Positions 45,218 to 53,619 of a DNA stretch of 64,000 bases are shown one piece after another. The stretch spans positions 124,001 to 188,000 of the forward strand of contig NZ_CP043474.1 of the NCBI RefSeq assembly GCF_008329645.1, in the 5' to 3' direction. Each line of letters starts with the position of its first letter. Positions within the stretch are counted from its first letter, which is position 1. The notes below the pieces were generated by a model. The model searched no databases. It saw only the letters and a list, made by a program, of their open reading frames with translations, and was not told the DNA's origin. The translations under genes and the position numbers were made by a program. This stretch comes from Mycolicibacterium grossiae (GTDB lineage: Bacteria; Actinomycetota; Actinomycetes; Mycobacteriales; Mycobacteriaceae).

Positions 45218-46315
45218 CTACAGGCCCTCGAGCGTCGCGTCGGCGACCTGCTCCACGACGTCGGCGACGTCATGGCGCCTGCGGTAGGCCTGCCGCTGCC
45301 GGGTGGCGCCGTTGCCGGTGGTCTCCAGCCGTGCCAGCTCGGTGCGGACGAAGTCGGCGTCGCCGACGGCGTCGAGCGCGGGGGTGATGCGGTCGACGAA
45401 CGTCGCGAGCAATCGCTGCGCCGGCACCGTGGCGTGGGTGTCGAGCAGGTCGACGCCGTCGCCGTCGAGGCCGTCGCGCGCAGCCTTCCAATATGCGGCC
45501 CGCAGCGCGTGGGCGGTCAACGGCAGGACCGGCTCGCCGCGCTCGCGCTCGTCGAGCGCCGTCATCACCGCAGCGCGGATCAGTGCCGCCAGCAGAGCCG
45601 TCTGCGCGGCGGTCGCCGGGACGTCCGCGACCCGCACCTCGACGGTCGGGAAGTTGGCCGATGGCCGTACGTCCCAATAGACCATGCCGTCGTCGAGCAT
45701 CGCCCCGGCGTCCTGCATCATCGCGACGACGGCGTCGTAGTCCTCGACGGAGTCGAAGTGCGGCGGCGGACCGGCGCTGGGCCAGCGCGCCCACAGCACG
45801 CTGCGCCAACTGGCGTGCCGGGTATCGGAGTTCCGGTAGATCGCCGAGTTGGCGCTGACCGCGAGCAGCGTCGGCAGCCAGGGCCGCAGCCGGTTGCCGA
45901 CGTCCACCGCGGCCTCCCGCGACGGCACCGACACGTGCACGTGGCAGCCGCAGATCCCCTGCTCGCTGGCGATCATGCCGAACTTCTCGGAGATCTCGCG
46001 ATAGCGCGGGGTGTCGGTGATCGGGAACTCGTGCGGCACGGTCGGCGGCAGACCCGCCGCGAGCAGCCGGGCACCCGCGGCGGCCGCGGACTCGGCGACC
46101 ACCCGCCGCAGCCGGCGCAGCTCGTCGTGCATCTCGGCGGCGCTGGACCGGACCTCCGACGCGGTCTCGACCTGGCAGCTGGTCAGTTCGAGTTGCAGGT
46201 CGACGCCGCGCGTCGACGCCTGATCGGCGGTGTCGCGGTTGAGGGGAACGGGCTCCCCGGTCTCCGGGTCGACGAGCAGGAACTCCTCCTCGACGCCCAT
46301 CGTGGGGTGGTCCAC
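45218..46315 (-). CDS. YbdK-type glutamate-cysteine ligase family carboxylate-amine ligase
   Basis: 365 residues from GTG 46315 behind GGAGGAACTC. GCS2-type features are MGVEEEFLLVDPETGEPVPL, LELTSCQVETASEVRSS, GICGCHVHVSVPSREAAVDV and VEVRVADVPAT. Weak glutamate-cysteine ligases of this family may join glutamate to an amine; real substrates are unclear in mycobacteria, which use mycothiol rather than glutathione. Convergent with rskA, 10 bp apart. Confidence 0.9.
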   Translation of the reverse strand: MDHPTMGVEEEFLLVDPETGEPVPLNRDTADQASTRGVDLQLELTSCQVETASEVRSSAAEMHDELRRLRRVVAESAAAAGARLLAAGLPPTVPHEFPITDTPRYREISEKFGMIASEQGICGCHVHVSVPSREAAVDVGNRLRPWLPTLLAVSANSAIYRNSDTRHASWRSVLWARWPSAGPPPHFDSVEDYDAVVAMMQDAGAMLDDGMVYWDVRPSANFPTVEVRVADVPATAAQTALLAALIRAAVMTALDERERGEPVLPLTAHALRAAYWKAARDGLDGDGVDLLDTHATVPAQRLLATFVDRITPALDAVGDADFVRTELARLETTGNGATRQRQAYRRRHDVADVVEQVADATLEGL

Positions 46316-46484
46316 GAGTTCCTCCTCCGGTGGTGAAAGACCGATCCGGCCCGTCGGATGCGCACGACGAGCCGGATCGCGGGGAATGGTTCACGGCCGG
46401 CGGCAGGCGCCCCGGCCGGGAGAAGATGCCCTCGGCCTCGGCGGTCCAAACGTGAGCGCGGCCACGGCCCCCTAAGCTCGAGAC

Positions 46485-47306
46485 GTGGCCAGGGATTTCC
46501 GGTTCGGTTTCGGTCTGCACGCGGCACGGCGACTCTCTGCGGTCCAGGACTGGGCCCGCAAGGCCGAGGACCTCGGCTACGACGTGCTGCACGTCCCCGA
46601 CCACCTCGGCGCGCCGGCCCCTTTTCCCACGTTGACGGCCGCGGCCGCCGCCACCGAGCGGCTGCACCTCGGCACGTTCGTGCTCAACGCCGGGTTCTAC
46701 AAGGCCGCCCTCCTGGCGCGTGACGTCGCCGAACTGCGGGACCTCAGTGCGGGACGCTTCGAGCTGGGTCTCGGCGCGGGGTACGTGCGCGAGGAGTTCG
46801 AGGCCGCCGAGATCCCGTTCCCCACCGCGCGGGAGCGCGTCGACCATCTGCGCCACGTCGTCGAGTACGTGGGCGAGCACCTGCCGGACGTCCCGATGCT
46901 GCTGGCCGGCAACGGCGACCGCCTCCTGACGATCGCCGCCGAACGGGCAGCCATCATCGGCCTCACCGGCGGCGATCCCGCAGGCGCGGACGGCGACCCG
47001 CTCGCTGAGCGCATCGCCTTCATCCGCAACACCGCCGGGCAGCGATTCGACGAACTCGAACTCAACATCGCGATCACCGCGATGCCGATCGACGACTCCG
47101 GCGTGCCCGACCTGTCGATCACGCGCCGCTTCCTGCCGGAACTGTCCGACGAACAACTCCTGCGGACACCTGGCGTGCTGTCCGGGTCGACGGACGAGAT
47201 CGCCGAGACCGTCCGCGGCTACCGGGACACCTACGGTGTCTCCTACATCATCGTGCAGCAGCCGCACGCCGAGGCATTCGCGAAGGTGATCGCCGAACTG
47301 CGCTGA
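46485..47306 (+). CDS. LLM class F420-dependent oxidoreductase
   Basis: 273 residues from GTG 46485. FGFGLHAARRLSAVQDWARK, YDVLHVPDHLGAPAPFPTLT, RFELGLGAGYVREEFEAAEI and PMLLAGNGDRLLTIAAERAA are typical of the luciferase-like family using deazaflavin F420. Substrate unknown. The upstream 169-bp gap to the divergent ligase gene shows no clear operator. Confidence 0.9.
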   Translation: MARDFRFGFGLHAARRLSAVQDWARKAEDLGYDVLHVPDHLGAPAPFPTLTAAAAATERLHLGTFVLNAGFYKAALLARDVAELRDLSAGRFELGLGAGYVREEFEAAEIPFPTARERVDHLRHVVEYVGEHLPDVPMLLAGNGDRLLTIAAERAAIIGLTGGDPAGADGDPLAERIAFIRNTAGQRFDELELNIAITAMPIDDSGVPDLSITRRFLPELSDEQLLRTPGVLSGSTDEIAETVRGYRDTYGVSYIIVQQPHAEAFAKVIAELR

Positions 47307-47339
47307 TTCGCGGGCGCCAGCGGCCCATGCGGCACGACT

Positions 47340-47385
47340 GTGAATCTGGCGACGCAAAGCCCGGGATTCGCGTCGTCAGATTCAC
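47340..47385. terminator. Long hairpin between convergent genes
   Basis: GTGAATCTGGCGACGC at 47340-47355 pairs with GCGTCGTCAGATTCAC at 47370-47385 (one mismatch, 14-nt loop). Positioned between the convergent LLM and CsbD-like genes, it probably stops transcription from both sides without a U-tract. Confidence 0.5.
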
Positions 47386-47395
47386 ACTCGCCGGC

Positions 47396-47572
47396 TCAGC
47401 GGCCGCGGACGGCCTGCTTGAGCCGCTCGCCGGTCAGCTTCACGCGGGCCTTGGCCTCGTCGACGGCGCCCTCGTTGCGCAGCCGGGCGTCACCGGTCGC
47501 GCGCCCGATCCGCTGCTTGGCCCGGCCCGTGAGGCGGTCGATGGTGTGGCGTGCCTTCTTCGCAGTGCTCAT
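47396..47572 (-). CDS. CsbD-like small stress protein
   Basis: 58 residues from ATG 47572. Basic, helical, with MSTAKKARHTIDRLTGRAKQ and DARLRNEGAVDEAKARVKLT typical of CsbD-type proteins, which are induced by general stress in Gram-positive bacteria. Function unknown. The in-frame upstream start at 47623 would reach towards the tRNA and is less likely. Confidence 0.75.
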   Translation of the reverse strand: MSTAKKARHTIDRLTGRAKQRIGRATGDARLRNEGAVDEAKARVKLTGERLKQAVRGR

Positions 47573-47643
47573 GCCGTCGGGTAGCCCACCGGGCGTGGCC
47601 GGAAACGCGGACTCCGGCGCCATGCCGGTAAGCTTCGGGCGCC

Positions 47644-47719
47644 GCCCCCGTAGCTCAGGGGATAGAGCACGGCTCTCCTAAAGCCGGTGTCGCAGGTTCG
47701 AATCCTGCCGGGGGCACCA
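47644..47719 (+). tRNA. tRNA-Arg (anticodon CCT), with encoded CCA
   Basis: Acceptor GCCCCCG pairs with CGGGGGC plus discriminator A; anticodon arm CGGCT-CTCCTAA-AGCCG gives anticodon CCT (reads AGG); T arm GCAGG-TTCGAAT-CCTGC; CCA encoded at 47717-47719. The 3' end marks the left end of the integrative element and is the presumed attachment site. Confidence 0.95.
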
Positions 47720-49340
47720 AAGTAGTCATATTCAAACCTGCGCCACCTGGCGCAGGTTTTGTTTGGTCGTCTTCCCGTGGCGAGGATGGCCTGTCCCCAG
47801 CGGTTCGGTCGCCGCGTGCTACCGCCAATAGAGTCTTGAAGGGCTCGGCTACCTCTGCTTCGATCTCTTCGTCGACGATTTCGATCCTGGTGTAGAACGC
47901 TTGATTGATCATTCGTCGCTCGTTCGGGCCCGCCTGCAGATACATCTTGTGGCAATTGGAAGCGAGGTCCAGCGCCGCCTTGAGCGTCCGCTCGAGCTTG
48001 TCGAGGTCGATCGCCGCGGCCTTGAGACGACTCTCTGTCGTTGTCAGCTCCCGCGCAATGCGACTTTGCTCCGTCTTGAGCACGTCGAGCGGCACGGCGC
48101 CGTCGTAGTACGCCTGCATCAACCGCAAGCGTTCTTTCTCGAGGCGCTGCTTCTCGCCAGACGCTTGCCGCGTCGTCGTCTCGGCGGCCGAGCGAAGCTC
48201 GCCCAACTCTTCGAGCAAGATCGACCCGACCCTCGTTCGTTGCTCTGGGGTGAGTTGCTCCGTGGCGTAATGGTCCTCGACCTTCTCCTCAATCTTCGAA
48301 ATCAGCAGCGCGCGCTGCACGCAGTCGGTTGTCTTCTGATGCCGCCCGAGGCAGATGAAGTAGGGGTAGACAGTGCCCGAGCGGTTCTTGGCCATTGTGA
48401 TGATGAGACGACTGCTGCACTTGCCGCAGAAGACGCTCGACTTCAAGTAGTGGGGATGCGCGCGCTGCTTCTCGCCCGTCGCGTGAGCGGACAGAACGTC
48501 CTGCACCGTCATCCAGGTGGCTTCGTCGATCAGCGCTTCGTGCCGGCCCGGGTACCGCACGCCGCGGTACGTGACTTCACCCATGTAGTACGGCGTGGTC
48601 AGAATCTTGTGCAGTGAGTTCTGCTTGATCGCGCGGCCCGGCGTCTTGGGCGTCTTGCGGGTGCGAAGCCCCCGCTGTTCCAGTTCGTCGACCATGCGGC
48701 TGAGGGTCCACTCACCTGTTGCGTAGGCCTGGAAGGCCCACGTGATGTGCGGCGCGCGTACAGGGTCGACCTGCACCGTCCGCAGTTCCCGGCCGTCGTC
48801 GGTCACGACCCGTACATTCTGGTAGCCGAGCGGCGCCTTGCCGGGCGTACCACCGGTCTTTGCCTTTTGCTCCATGCCCTTGACGACCTCGTTGGCGAGG
48901 TTGCGGCTGTAGAACTCGGCGATCGAACTCATGATGCCGTGCAGCAGCATGCCGCTTGGCGTCTCGTCGATGTTCTCGGTGGCCGAGACCAGCTCAGCCC
49001 CCGACTGCTTGATTACCATGTGAATCTGGGCGTCGTCGAGACGATTCCGCGCGAGGCGATCGACCTTGTGCACGATGACATAGTCGACCGGCGTTGCCTG
49101 TAGGTAGGCGAGCATCCGCTGCAACTCCGGTCGGGTGTCGGCAAACTTGGCCGACTCACCGCGTTCGATGAATTCCTCAACGACGATGGCACCCTTGCTC
49201 TCCGCCTTGCGGCGGTTGGCTTCGAGTTGCGCCGGCAGCGAGTAACCGTCGGGATCACCGTCGCGCTCGGCCTGTTCTTTCGTCGAGACGCGGACGTAGG
49301 ACACCGCGAGCTTCTGCGGCAGGGCGAGCGCTTCGCTCAT
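47655..49340 (-). CDS. Large serine recombinase (integrase) whose frame ends inside the tRNA gene
   Basis: 561 residues. N-terminal resolvase/invertase domain with catalytic Ser19 in SYVRVSTKEQ and VDRLARNRLDDAQIH; recombinase domain (~160-280; GKAPLGYQNVRVV, LTTPYYMGEVTYRGVRYPGR); zinc ribbon (VFCGKCSSRLIITMAKN, FICLGRHQKTTDC); then a coiled-coil. No stop occurs before 47655, so the last ~21 residues (from the codon at 47717) are read from the antisense of tRNA-Arg, and the residues before that from its terminator hairpin. The C-terminus would therefore differ in the excised circle. Starts 3 bp after the immA stop; same operon as xre and immA. Confidence 0.9.
   Translation of the reverse strand: MSEALALPQKLAVSYVRVSTKEQAERDGDPDGYSLPAQLEANRRKAESKGAIVVEEFIERGESAKFADTRPELQRMLAYLQATPVDYVIVHKVDRLARNRLDDAQIHMVIKQSGAELVSATENIDETPSGMLLHGIMSSIAEFYSRNLANEVVKGMEQKAKTGGTPGKAPLGYQNVRVVTDDGRELRTVQVDPVRAPHITWAFQAYATGEWTLSRMVDELEQRGLRTRKTPKTPGRAIKQNSLHKILTTPYYMGEVTYRGVRYPGRHEALIDEATWMTVQDVLSAHATGEKQRAHPHYLKSSVFCGKCSSRLIITMAKNRSGTVYPYFICLGRHQKTTDCVQRALLISKIEEKVEDHYATEQLTPEQRTRVGSILLEELGELRSAAETTTRQASGEKQRLEKERLRLMQAYYDGAVPLDVLKTEQSRIARELTTTESRLKAAAIDLDKLERTLKAALDLASNCHKMYLQAGPNERRMINQAFYTRIEIVDEEIEAEVAEPFKTLLAVARGDRTAGDRPSSPREDDQTKPAPGGAGLNMTTLVPPAGFEPATPALGEPCSIP
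47734..47759. terminator. Rho-independent terminator of tRNA-Arg
   Basis: AAACCTGCGCCA-CC-TGGCGCAGGTTT is a perfect 12-bp stem with a 2-nt spacer followed by TTGTTT on the plus strand. It lies within the 3' part of the recombinase reading frame, so the hairpin may also affect recombinase mRNA. Confidence 0.8.
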
Positions 49341-49343
49341 GAT

Positions 49344-49943
49344 TCACCACACCTTTCCGACAGTCGCGTGACGCGCGACCTCGTCGACCAATCCACATTG
49401 GCGCAGCCGCACGCCGATTGCTTGTTCACTTACCTGGAAGTGCCGTGCGAGATCGGCGGTCCGCTGCATGCCGCTGCCCCACGCACGCTTGAGAAGACGA
49501 CGCGGCACCAGGAGGCAACCGGCGAAGTAGTCAGCGGCATGCTCGGCCTGCACGGCGGCCGACGTTCGACGTGTGCCGCGGTAGAGCCACTGCTGCCGTC
49601 CGTGATCGATGATGTGCTTGTACTCATGCGCCAGCGTGAAGCGGCGCCGTTGCCATGAGTCAGCGCGAGATAGCTCGATGACCCAGCTCTGTAAGTGCTT
49701 GTCCCAGTAGCTTGCGCCGGAGACGAGCCTCGCGCCGTAGCGGATGGTGAGCTTCGGCAGCTCGGTGATGAGTTCGCGCGGCACCGGGGCTTCTGTGACG
49801 CGGTGCCGTTCAAGTAGCTTGTTCGCCTGCAGCTCGGCGACGCGCAGTGCTTCAGCGAAGGTCACTTGGTCGTGCGTCGGGATGACGGCGCGAAGACTCG
49901 CGAGCACGCTGGGTGTTGATTGATGAGTGGTGAGTTGATGCAT
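49344..49943 (-). CDS. ImmA/IrrE family metallopeptidase
   Basis: 199 residues; ATG 49943 follows AAAGGAG. The zinc-binding HExxH is in RFTLAHEYKHIIDHG, followed by EHAADYFAGCLLVPRRLLKR carrying the third ligand, typical of ImmA/IrrE (DUF955) proteins. In ICEBs1 ImmA cleaves the repressor ImmR to induce the element; here the gene lies 30 bp downstream of an XRE repressor gene and 3 bp upstream of the integrase, suggesting the same role. Confidence 0.9.
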   Translation of the reverse strand: MHQLTTHQSTPSVLASLRAVIPTHDQVTFAEALRVAELQANKLLERHRVTEAPVPRELITELPKLTIRYGARLVSGASYWDKHLQSWVIELSRADSWQRRRFTLAHEYKHIIDHGRQQWLYRGTRRTSAAVQAEHAADYFAGCLLVPRRLLKRAWGSGMQRTADLARHFQVSEQAIGVRLRQCGLVDEVARHATVGKVW

Positions 49944-49973
49944 GGCGGTCTCCTTTCCGTCTTAGGTGTGTCG

Positions 49974-50363
49974 TTACTCGTCTTCGCCGTCGCGCGGTCC
50001 GGCGTCGGTGTCAAAGCTGATGCCGTGCTTCTTCGCGATGGCGTCGAATTCGGCTTCGATTTCGGCGACCGCACTCGGCGGCAGGTCGCGGTACTTGGTG
50101 CGCAGGTACGGCCGGATGGTCGGCAACTCCTTCGGCGGCATCCAGCCAACGGTGGCGAAGAGGTCGCTGGCCGAGATACCGAGCACCTCGCCGATCGCTT
50201 GGAGGTTCTCGGCCCTCGGGCTTGCGATCATGCCCTGCTCGATCCGCCAGAGCGTCCCTCGATCGACACCAGCGCGGCGGCTCACTTCAGGCACGCTGAG
50301 GCCGAGTGCTTGGCGCTTATTTACTAGTAACGTAACGAGTTGTGATGCTTGTTCAGGCGTCAT
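49974..50363 (-). CDS. XRE family repressor (ImmR-like)
   Basis: 129 residues. The helix-turn-helix is LVNKRQALGLSVPEVSRRAG then VDRGTLWRIEQGM, continuing ENLQAIGEVLGISASDLFAT. The C-terminal third (REYL-like YRDLPPSAVAEIEAEFDAIA) is a plausible ImmA cleavage region. It is the first gene of an xre-immA-integrase operon whose promoter is overlapped by a palindrome that recurs upstream of the transfer genes. Confidence 0.88.
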   Translation of the reverse strand: MTPEQASQLVTLLVNKRQALGLSVPEVSRRAGVDRGTLWRIEQGMIASPRAENLQAIGEVLGISASDLFATVGWMPPKELPTIRPYLRTKYRDLPPSAVAEIEAEFDAIAKKHGISFDTDAGPRDGEDE

Positions 50364-50387
50364 TTAATGTATCTCCCTTACCATTCA

Positions 50388-50418
50388 ATTGTAATGCGAA
50401 AAGTTGAATTCGTTCAAC
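50388..50418 (-). promoter_or_regulatory. Promoter and operator of the xre-immA-int operon
   Basis: On the minus strand TTGAAC (50417-50412), an 18-bp spacer and TACAAT (50393-50388) form a promoter. The perfect palindrome GTTGAA-TTCG-TTCAAC at 50403-50418 covers the -35 element, so the bound repressor would shut its own operon. GGGAG precedes ATG 50363. Confidence 0.65.
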
Positions 50419-50479
50419 GGCATTAGACAATTTAACAACGCATTTGGGTCGAGTGAGTAAGCGTCTTCTTCGTGCAGCG

Positions 50480-51094
50480 TTAGTCATTGCCGTGAAACAG
50501 CCAGACGCCGCCATCGGGCGCATGCGCGACGGACATGTCCCCGCCGGCCTCGAGATCACGGGCCATTTGGGCGTAGTCGATCGACACATACGTGCGCATC
50601 GATTCAGGCAGCTTCTCGAGTTCGGCGTGAAAGCCGAAGTCGTCGGCGATCTGGTAGGCATAGGTGTCCACCGACGCATAGTGGCCGAGATAGGCCGCCT
50701 CGAATTTGTCGAAGCGTTCTGGGTCCGCTTCGTTGGCGTCAGCCCACGCGGCGAAGGCGAGACCGTGCTGCGCGATGCCGCGGGCAATCTTGGCCACCAG
50801 GTCGATAGAGTCGTATTCGTCGACGCGCCAGGCGCCGAACTCGTCAAAATCATGGATCGCGAACTCTTCGGCATCCGGCTCCTGCGAACTCGCCAGCATG
50901 GCGGCGATGTCGGCGCGGATGGCGCTTGGCTCACGGGCGGCGTCGAGCCATACCCCGTGGAGTCGGCCGTTGTTGTAGTCCGCGAGACTCGCGACATAGA
51001 TGCGCGGCTGTGGTCCGGGCTGCGGTTCGTGCTCAGGCGCGTGGTCTGCCTCGGCGTCGGCCGGCGCGGGGTTCTGTGGTTGATGTTCATGCAT
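50480..51094 (-). CDS. ardA: Antirestriction protein ArdA
   Basis: 204 residues; ATG 51094 is preceded by the perfect ribosome site AAAGGAGGTGACT. After a Pro/Glu/His-rich leader (~35 residues) come the ArdA blocks PRIYVASLADYNNGRLHGVW, EEFAIHDFDEFGAWRVDEYD, VAKIARGIAQHGLAFAAWAD and FEAAYLGHYASVDTYAYQIA. The protein is acidic and mimics DNA to block type I restriction during establishment in a new host. The long leader is unusual. Confidence 0.9.
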   Translation of the reverse strand: MHEHQPQNPAPADAEADHAPEHEPQPGPQPRIYVASLADYNNGRLHGVWLDAAREPSAIRADIAAMLASSQEPDAEEFAIHDFDEFGAWRVDEYDSIDLVAKIARGIAQHGLAFAAWADANEADPERFDKFEAAYLGHYASVDTYAYQIADDFGFHAELEKLPESMRTYVSIDYAQMARDLEAGGDMSVAHAPDGGVWLFHGND

Positions 51095-51194
51095 AGTCAC
51101 CTCCTTTGGTTCATATCTTGTTGATGAGTGCCGGACGGGAGACAGCGAGCGCAGATGCGCTCGAGCTGCTCCCGCCCGGCTGGGCGGCTGGTAC

Positions 51195-51527
51195 TCAGCC
51201 GTCCGAGGCGGCATCACCTGCTTTCTGGGTCCGGCGACCACGCCCCGTGGTCGACTCGGTGGAACCACCGAGTGCGAACAGGGTGGCGATCGCCTCCTGG
51301 CGGGCCGCGGCTTCGCGCTCCATCTCGGCGCGAACCGCGTCTGCCTTGCCCTTGAGATCCGGGTCGTTTCCCGCCGCCTGGATGTGGCTGACGATGGCGG
51401 TCTGGATCTCGTCGGTAATGCTGCCCCCGCGCAGTTGAGCGATGAAGCTCAGCTGGGCGTGAATGTCCGGCTTGAGCCGGATGCCAAGGGTCTTAACTCC
51501 CCTGGCGGTGTCGTCCGGATAGGACAT
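51195..51527 (-). CDS. Small DNA-binding (ribbon-helix-helix-like) accessory protein
   Basis: 110 residues; ATG 51527 follows GAGGAGGTC. The N-terminal segment GVKTLGIRLKPDIHAQLSFI then AQLRGGSITDEIQTAIVSHI fits a ribbon-helix-helix DNA-binding motif; the rest is a charged coil and basic tail (TGRGRRTQK). Comparable proteins act in relaxosomes or as copy regulators. Starts 83 bp from the methyltransferase stop. Confidence 0.65.
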   Translation of the reverse strand: MSYPDDTARGVKTLGIRLKPDIHAQLSFIAQLRGGSITDEIQTAIVSHIQAAGNDPDLKGKADAVRAEMEREAAARQEAIATLFALGGSTESTTGRGRRTQKAGDAASDG

Positions 51528-51610
51528 TGCGACCTCCTCGGTGCGCTGCGGCCGGTCTGTGCTGAGTGCACAGACGATGACGGCCGCATGACACCGACGA
51601 GGCGCACGCC

Positions 51611-52630
51611 TCATGCGGCACGCTCCCGTGTGGTGGGCGGACAACCGCGAGCAGACGCGATGCGCTCGCTCGCAAGCGCGGCGAAGTCGTCGTTGAGTTC
51701 GATGCCCAGCCAGTCGCGGTGCAGCCGCTCGGCGGCGACAGCAGTCGTGCCGCTACCCAGAAACGGGTCAAGCACCAGTCCCGGCTCGTGCGGCGCGTCA
51801 CACTCACAAGTTGATGCGAGGGCCGTGCGCAGTGCCGTCCCACCGAGCTGGCGGATGACGCGGCGGCGCCATGGCAGCCGACAGACGCTGCAGCGCGCTT
51901 CGGGGCATCCAGCAGTGATCGCCCGCGCCGCGAGGTCAAGCGGAAAGACCGCGTGGTGGGCGCCGCGGTAGCCGGCCGTCGCAATCGTCCAGACGTCGCC
52001 CGGGTTTTTGCCAAGCGGGTGACCGACCCGTCCGGCAGCCTTCAAGGCATCAAGACCGGTCGCGGTGTCGCTGTTGGGTCCGCGCCAGTCCTCCCTCCCC
52101 CGCTTTGCGGTGTACGAGCGGCCGCGGACAGAACGGTGCGGCACGCGGACGGCATCGAGGTCAAAGAAGTAGCGCGGCTGCTGCGCCAGGACGTAGACGA
52201 CCTCGTAGGTCGCAGCCAGGCGATCGGTGACGCTGATCGGCATCGGGTTGGGCTTGGCCCAGATCAGCTTGTTGCGGATGATCCAGCCAGCGTCCTGCAG
52301 CCGCAGCGCCAGGCGCTCCGGCGCGAGTAGCAAACTCTTGCGGGATGCGCCCTGGGACGGATGGGTGGCGTACGTGTCACCGAGGTTGAGCCACAGCGTG
52401 CCCGTCGGGACGAGAACACGCCGGACTTCGTTCATGACGCCCCCGAGCCGATCGACCCAGTCGTTGACGCTCGCCTCGAGGCCGATCTGCTCGTTATGGC
52501 CGTAGTTGCGCAGCCGGAAGTACGGCGGGCTGGTCAGCACCATGTCGACCGATGCGTCCGGCAGCTTGCGGAGGCGTTCGAGCGCGTCGCCGACGATGAT
52601 CTCGCGGCGCGGGATATCGGGTCGGCTCAT
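51611..52630 (-). CDS. DNA methyltransferase, beta-class N4/N6 type
   Basis: 339 residues. The catalytic motif is VDMVLTSPPYFRLRNYG (TSPPY), the SAM-binding motif is in LVLDPFLGSGTTAVAAERL, in the order (IV ... I) of beta-class enzymes. A cysteine-containing insert (CPEARCSVCRLPW ... CECDAPHEPG) adds a possible zinc site. No cognate restriction gene lies next to it, so it is an orphan methyltransferase that could protect the element. Overlaps the upstream gene by ATGA. Confidence 0.9.
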   Translation of the reverse strand: MSRPDIPRREIIVGDALERLRKLPDASVDMVLTSPPYFRLRNYGHNEQIGLEASVNDWVDRLGGVMNEVRRVLVPTGTLWLNLGDTYATHPSQGASRKSLLLAPERLALRLQDAGWIIRNKLIWAKPNPMPISVTDRLAATYEVVYVLAQQPRYFFDLDAVRVPHRSVRGRSYTAKRGREDWRGPNSDTATGLDALKAAGRVGHPLGKNPGDVWTIATAGYRGAHHAVFPLDLAARAITAGCPEARCSVCRLPWRRRVIRQLGGTALRTALASTCECDAPHEPGLVLDPFLGSGTTAVAAERLHRDWLGIELNDDFAALASERIASARGCPPTTRERAA

Positions 52631-53619
52631 AGCTGCCCTCCGCCGACGAGCAGCGCCGTGAGTTGCTGCGGCGCGATGACGCGGAACAGTTGTGGCGGCA
52701 GGCTGCGGTCGCTTGCGATGGCCTTTTCAAGCGCGACGCGGCGATCCGCGGCTTTCTGCTGGCTGCGGTGCGTCACGCTCCACACGACGATCGGGAAGCC
52801 GCCCGCCTGCTCCTGTTCGGTGCCGGTGCGGCGGTAGGCCTCGAAGTCGCGGCACTTCTTTAGCAGCGTCGGGATGCTTTCGGTGCCAAGGTCCACCTCA
52901 ATGAACCAGGCGTGGCTGAGGTCGTCGCCCGCGCCCGTCTCGGCGTAGAGATCGGCCTTGAGCGTCAGGCGGGCACCGCCGGGCCCGGTGTAGGACCGCC
53001 AGGCGGCGGGTTCGACGACGCAGTCGATTAGGTCGACGGCGGCGTCTCGATGAGCACGGACGAGGGCAAGGTGCGCGTCGGCGACGGCCAATCGGTGCGC
53101 CACAAAACGGGCACTCGGCTCGCGGGACCGCCTGGCGGTGCGACCGGAGCGACCGCGCAGCAGCTGGTCCCCGACCACATCGACGTAGTGGATAAGTCCC
53201 TCGCTGCCGGCACGGATCCCGCCGACCCGTCGTTCGAGCGCTCCGAGGACGCGCAGGGCTCGTAGCCGCGCCAGGACGCGCCGCGCGATGCGCGGGCCGG
53301 ACGCCGGTGCGTGGTCATGGAAGTGAAAGGCGGCAATCTGGAGGCCGGTCAGGAACTGATGTTCAGCGACCGACCGGATGACCGCCCAGTCGCGGTCACT
53401 GAGACGCTCACGAATGGCGTCCAGATCGGCCGTACGGACCCGGCGGCGCACGGGTGTGGTGCCCGGATGGGCACCATCATTCGCCGCCCCTGATTGGCTG
53501 GGGACGCCGCTGACCAGGCGGGACGATGGCCACGAGGACGCGCCGATCGGGCCAGCGATTGGGTGGCCGTCTGAATGCGTCTGACTGGGGCGCGGCGGTC
53601 GGGTGAAGGATGCGCTCAT
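52627..53619 (-). CDS. Replication-relaxation family protein
   Basis: 330 residues. A winged-helix region (LSDRDWAVIRSVAEHQFLTG, RIARRVLARLRALRVLGALE) precedes a nuclease-like alpha/beta part (LTLKADLYAETGAGDDLSHA, WFIEVDLGTESIPTLLKKCR, FPIVVWSVTHRSQQKAADRR) typical of PF13814 proteins of actinobacterial and Firmicute mobile elements; the Asp, Glu and Lys of the second block resemble a PD-(D/E)xK-like core. Usually encoded with a VirD4/TraG-like ATPase, as here. Its role is thought to be in conjugation or rolling-circle replication. About 60 N-terminal residues are low complexity. Confidence 0.85.
   Translation of the reverse strand: MSASFTRPPRPSQTHSDGHPIAGPIGASSWPSSRLVSGVPSQSGAANDGAHPGTTPVRRRVRTADLDAIRERLSDRDWAVIRSVAEHQFLTGLQIAAFHFHDHAPASGPRIARRVLARLRALRVLGALERRVGGIRAGSEGLIHYVDVVGDQLLRGRSGRTARRSREPSARFVAHRLAVADAHLALVRAHRDAAVDLIDCVVEPAAWRSYTGPGGARLTLKADLYAETGAGDDLSHAWFIEVDLGTESIPTLLKKCRDFEAYRRTGTEQEQAGGFPIVVWSVTHRSQQKAADRRVALEKAIASDRSLPPQLFRVIAPQQLTALLVGGGQL

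Noticed and set aside
47569..47955. Minus-strand frame over the tRNA and integrase end reading IRTCDTGFRRAVLYPLSYGG
   Set aside because: This is the well-known antisense translation of a tRNA gene and overlaps the recombinase in another frame.
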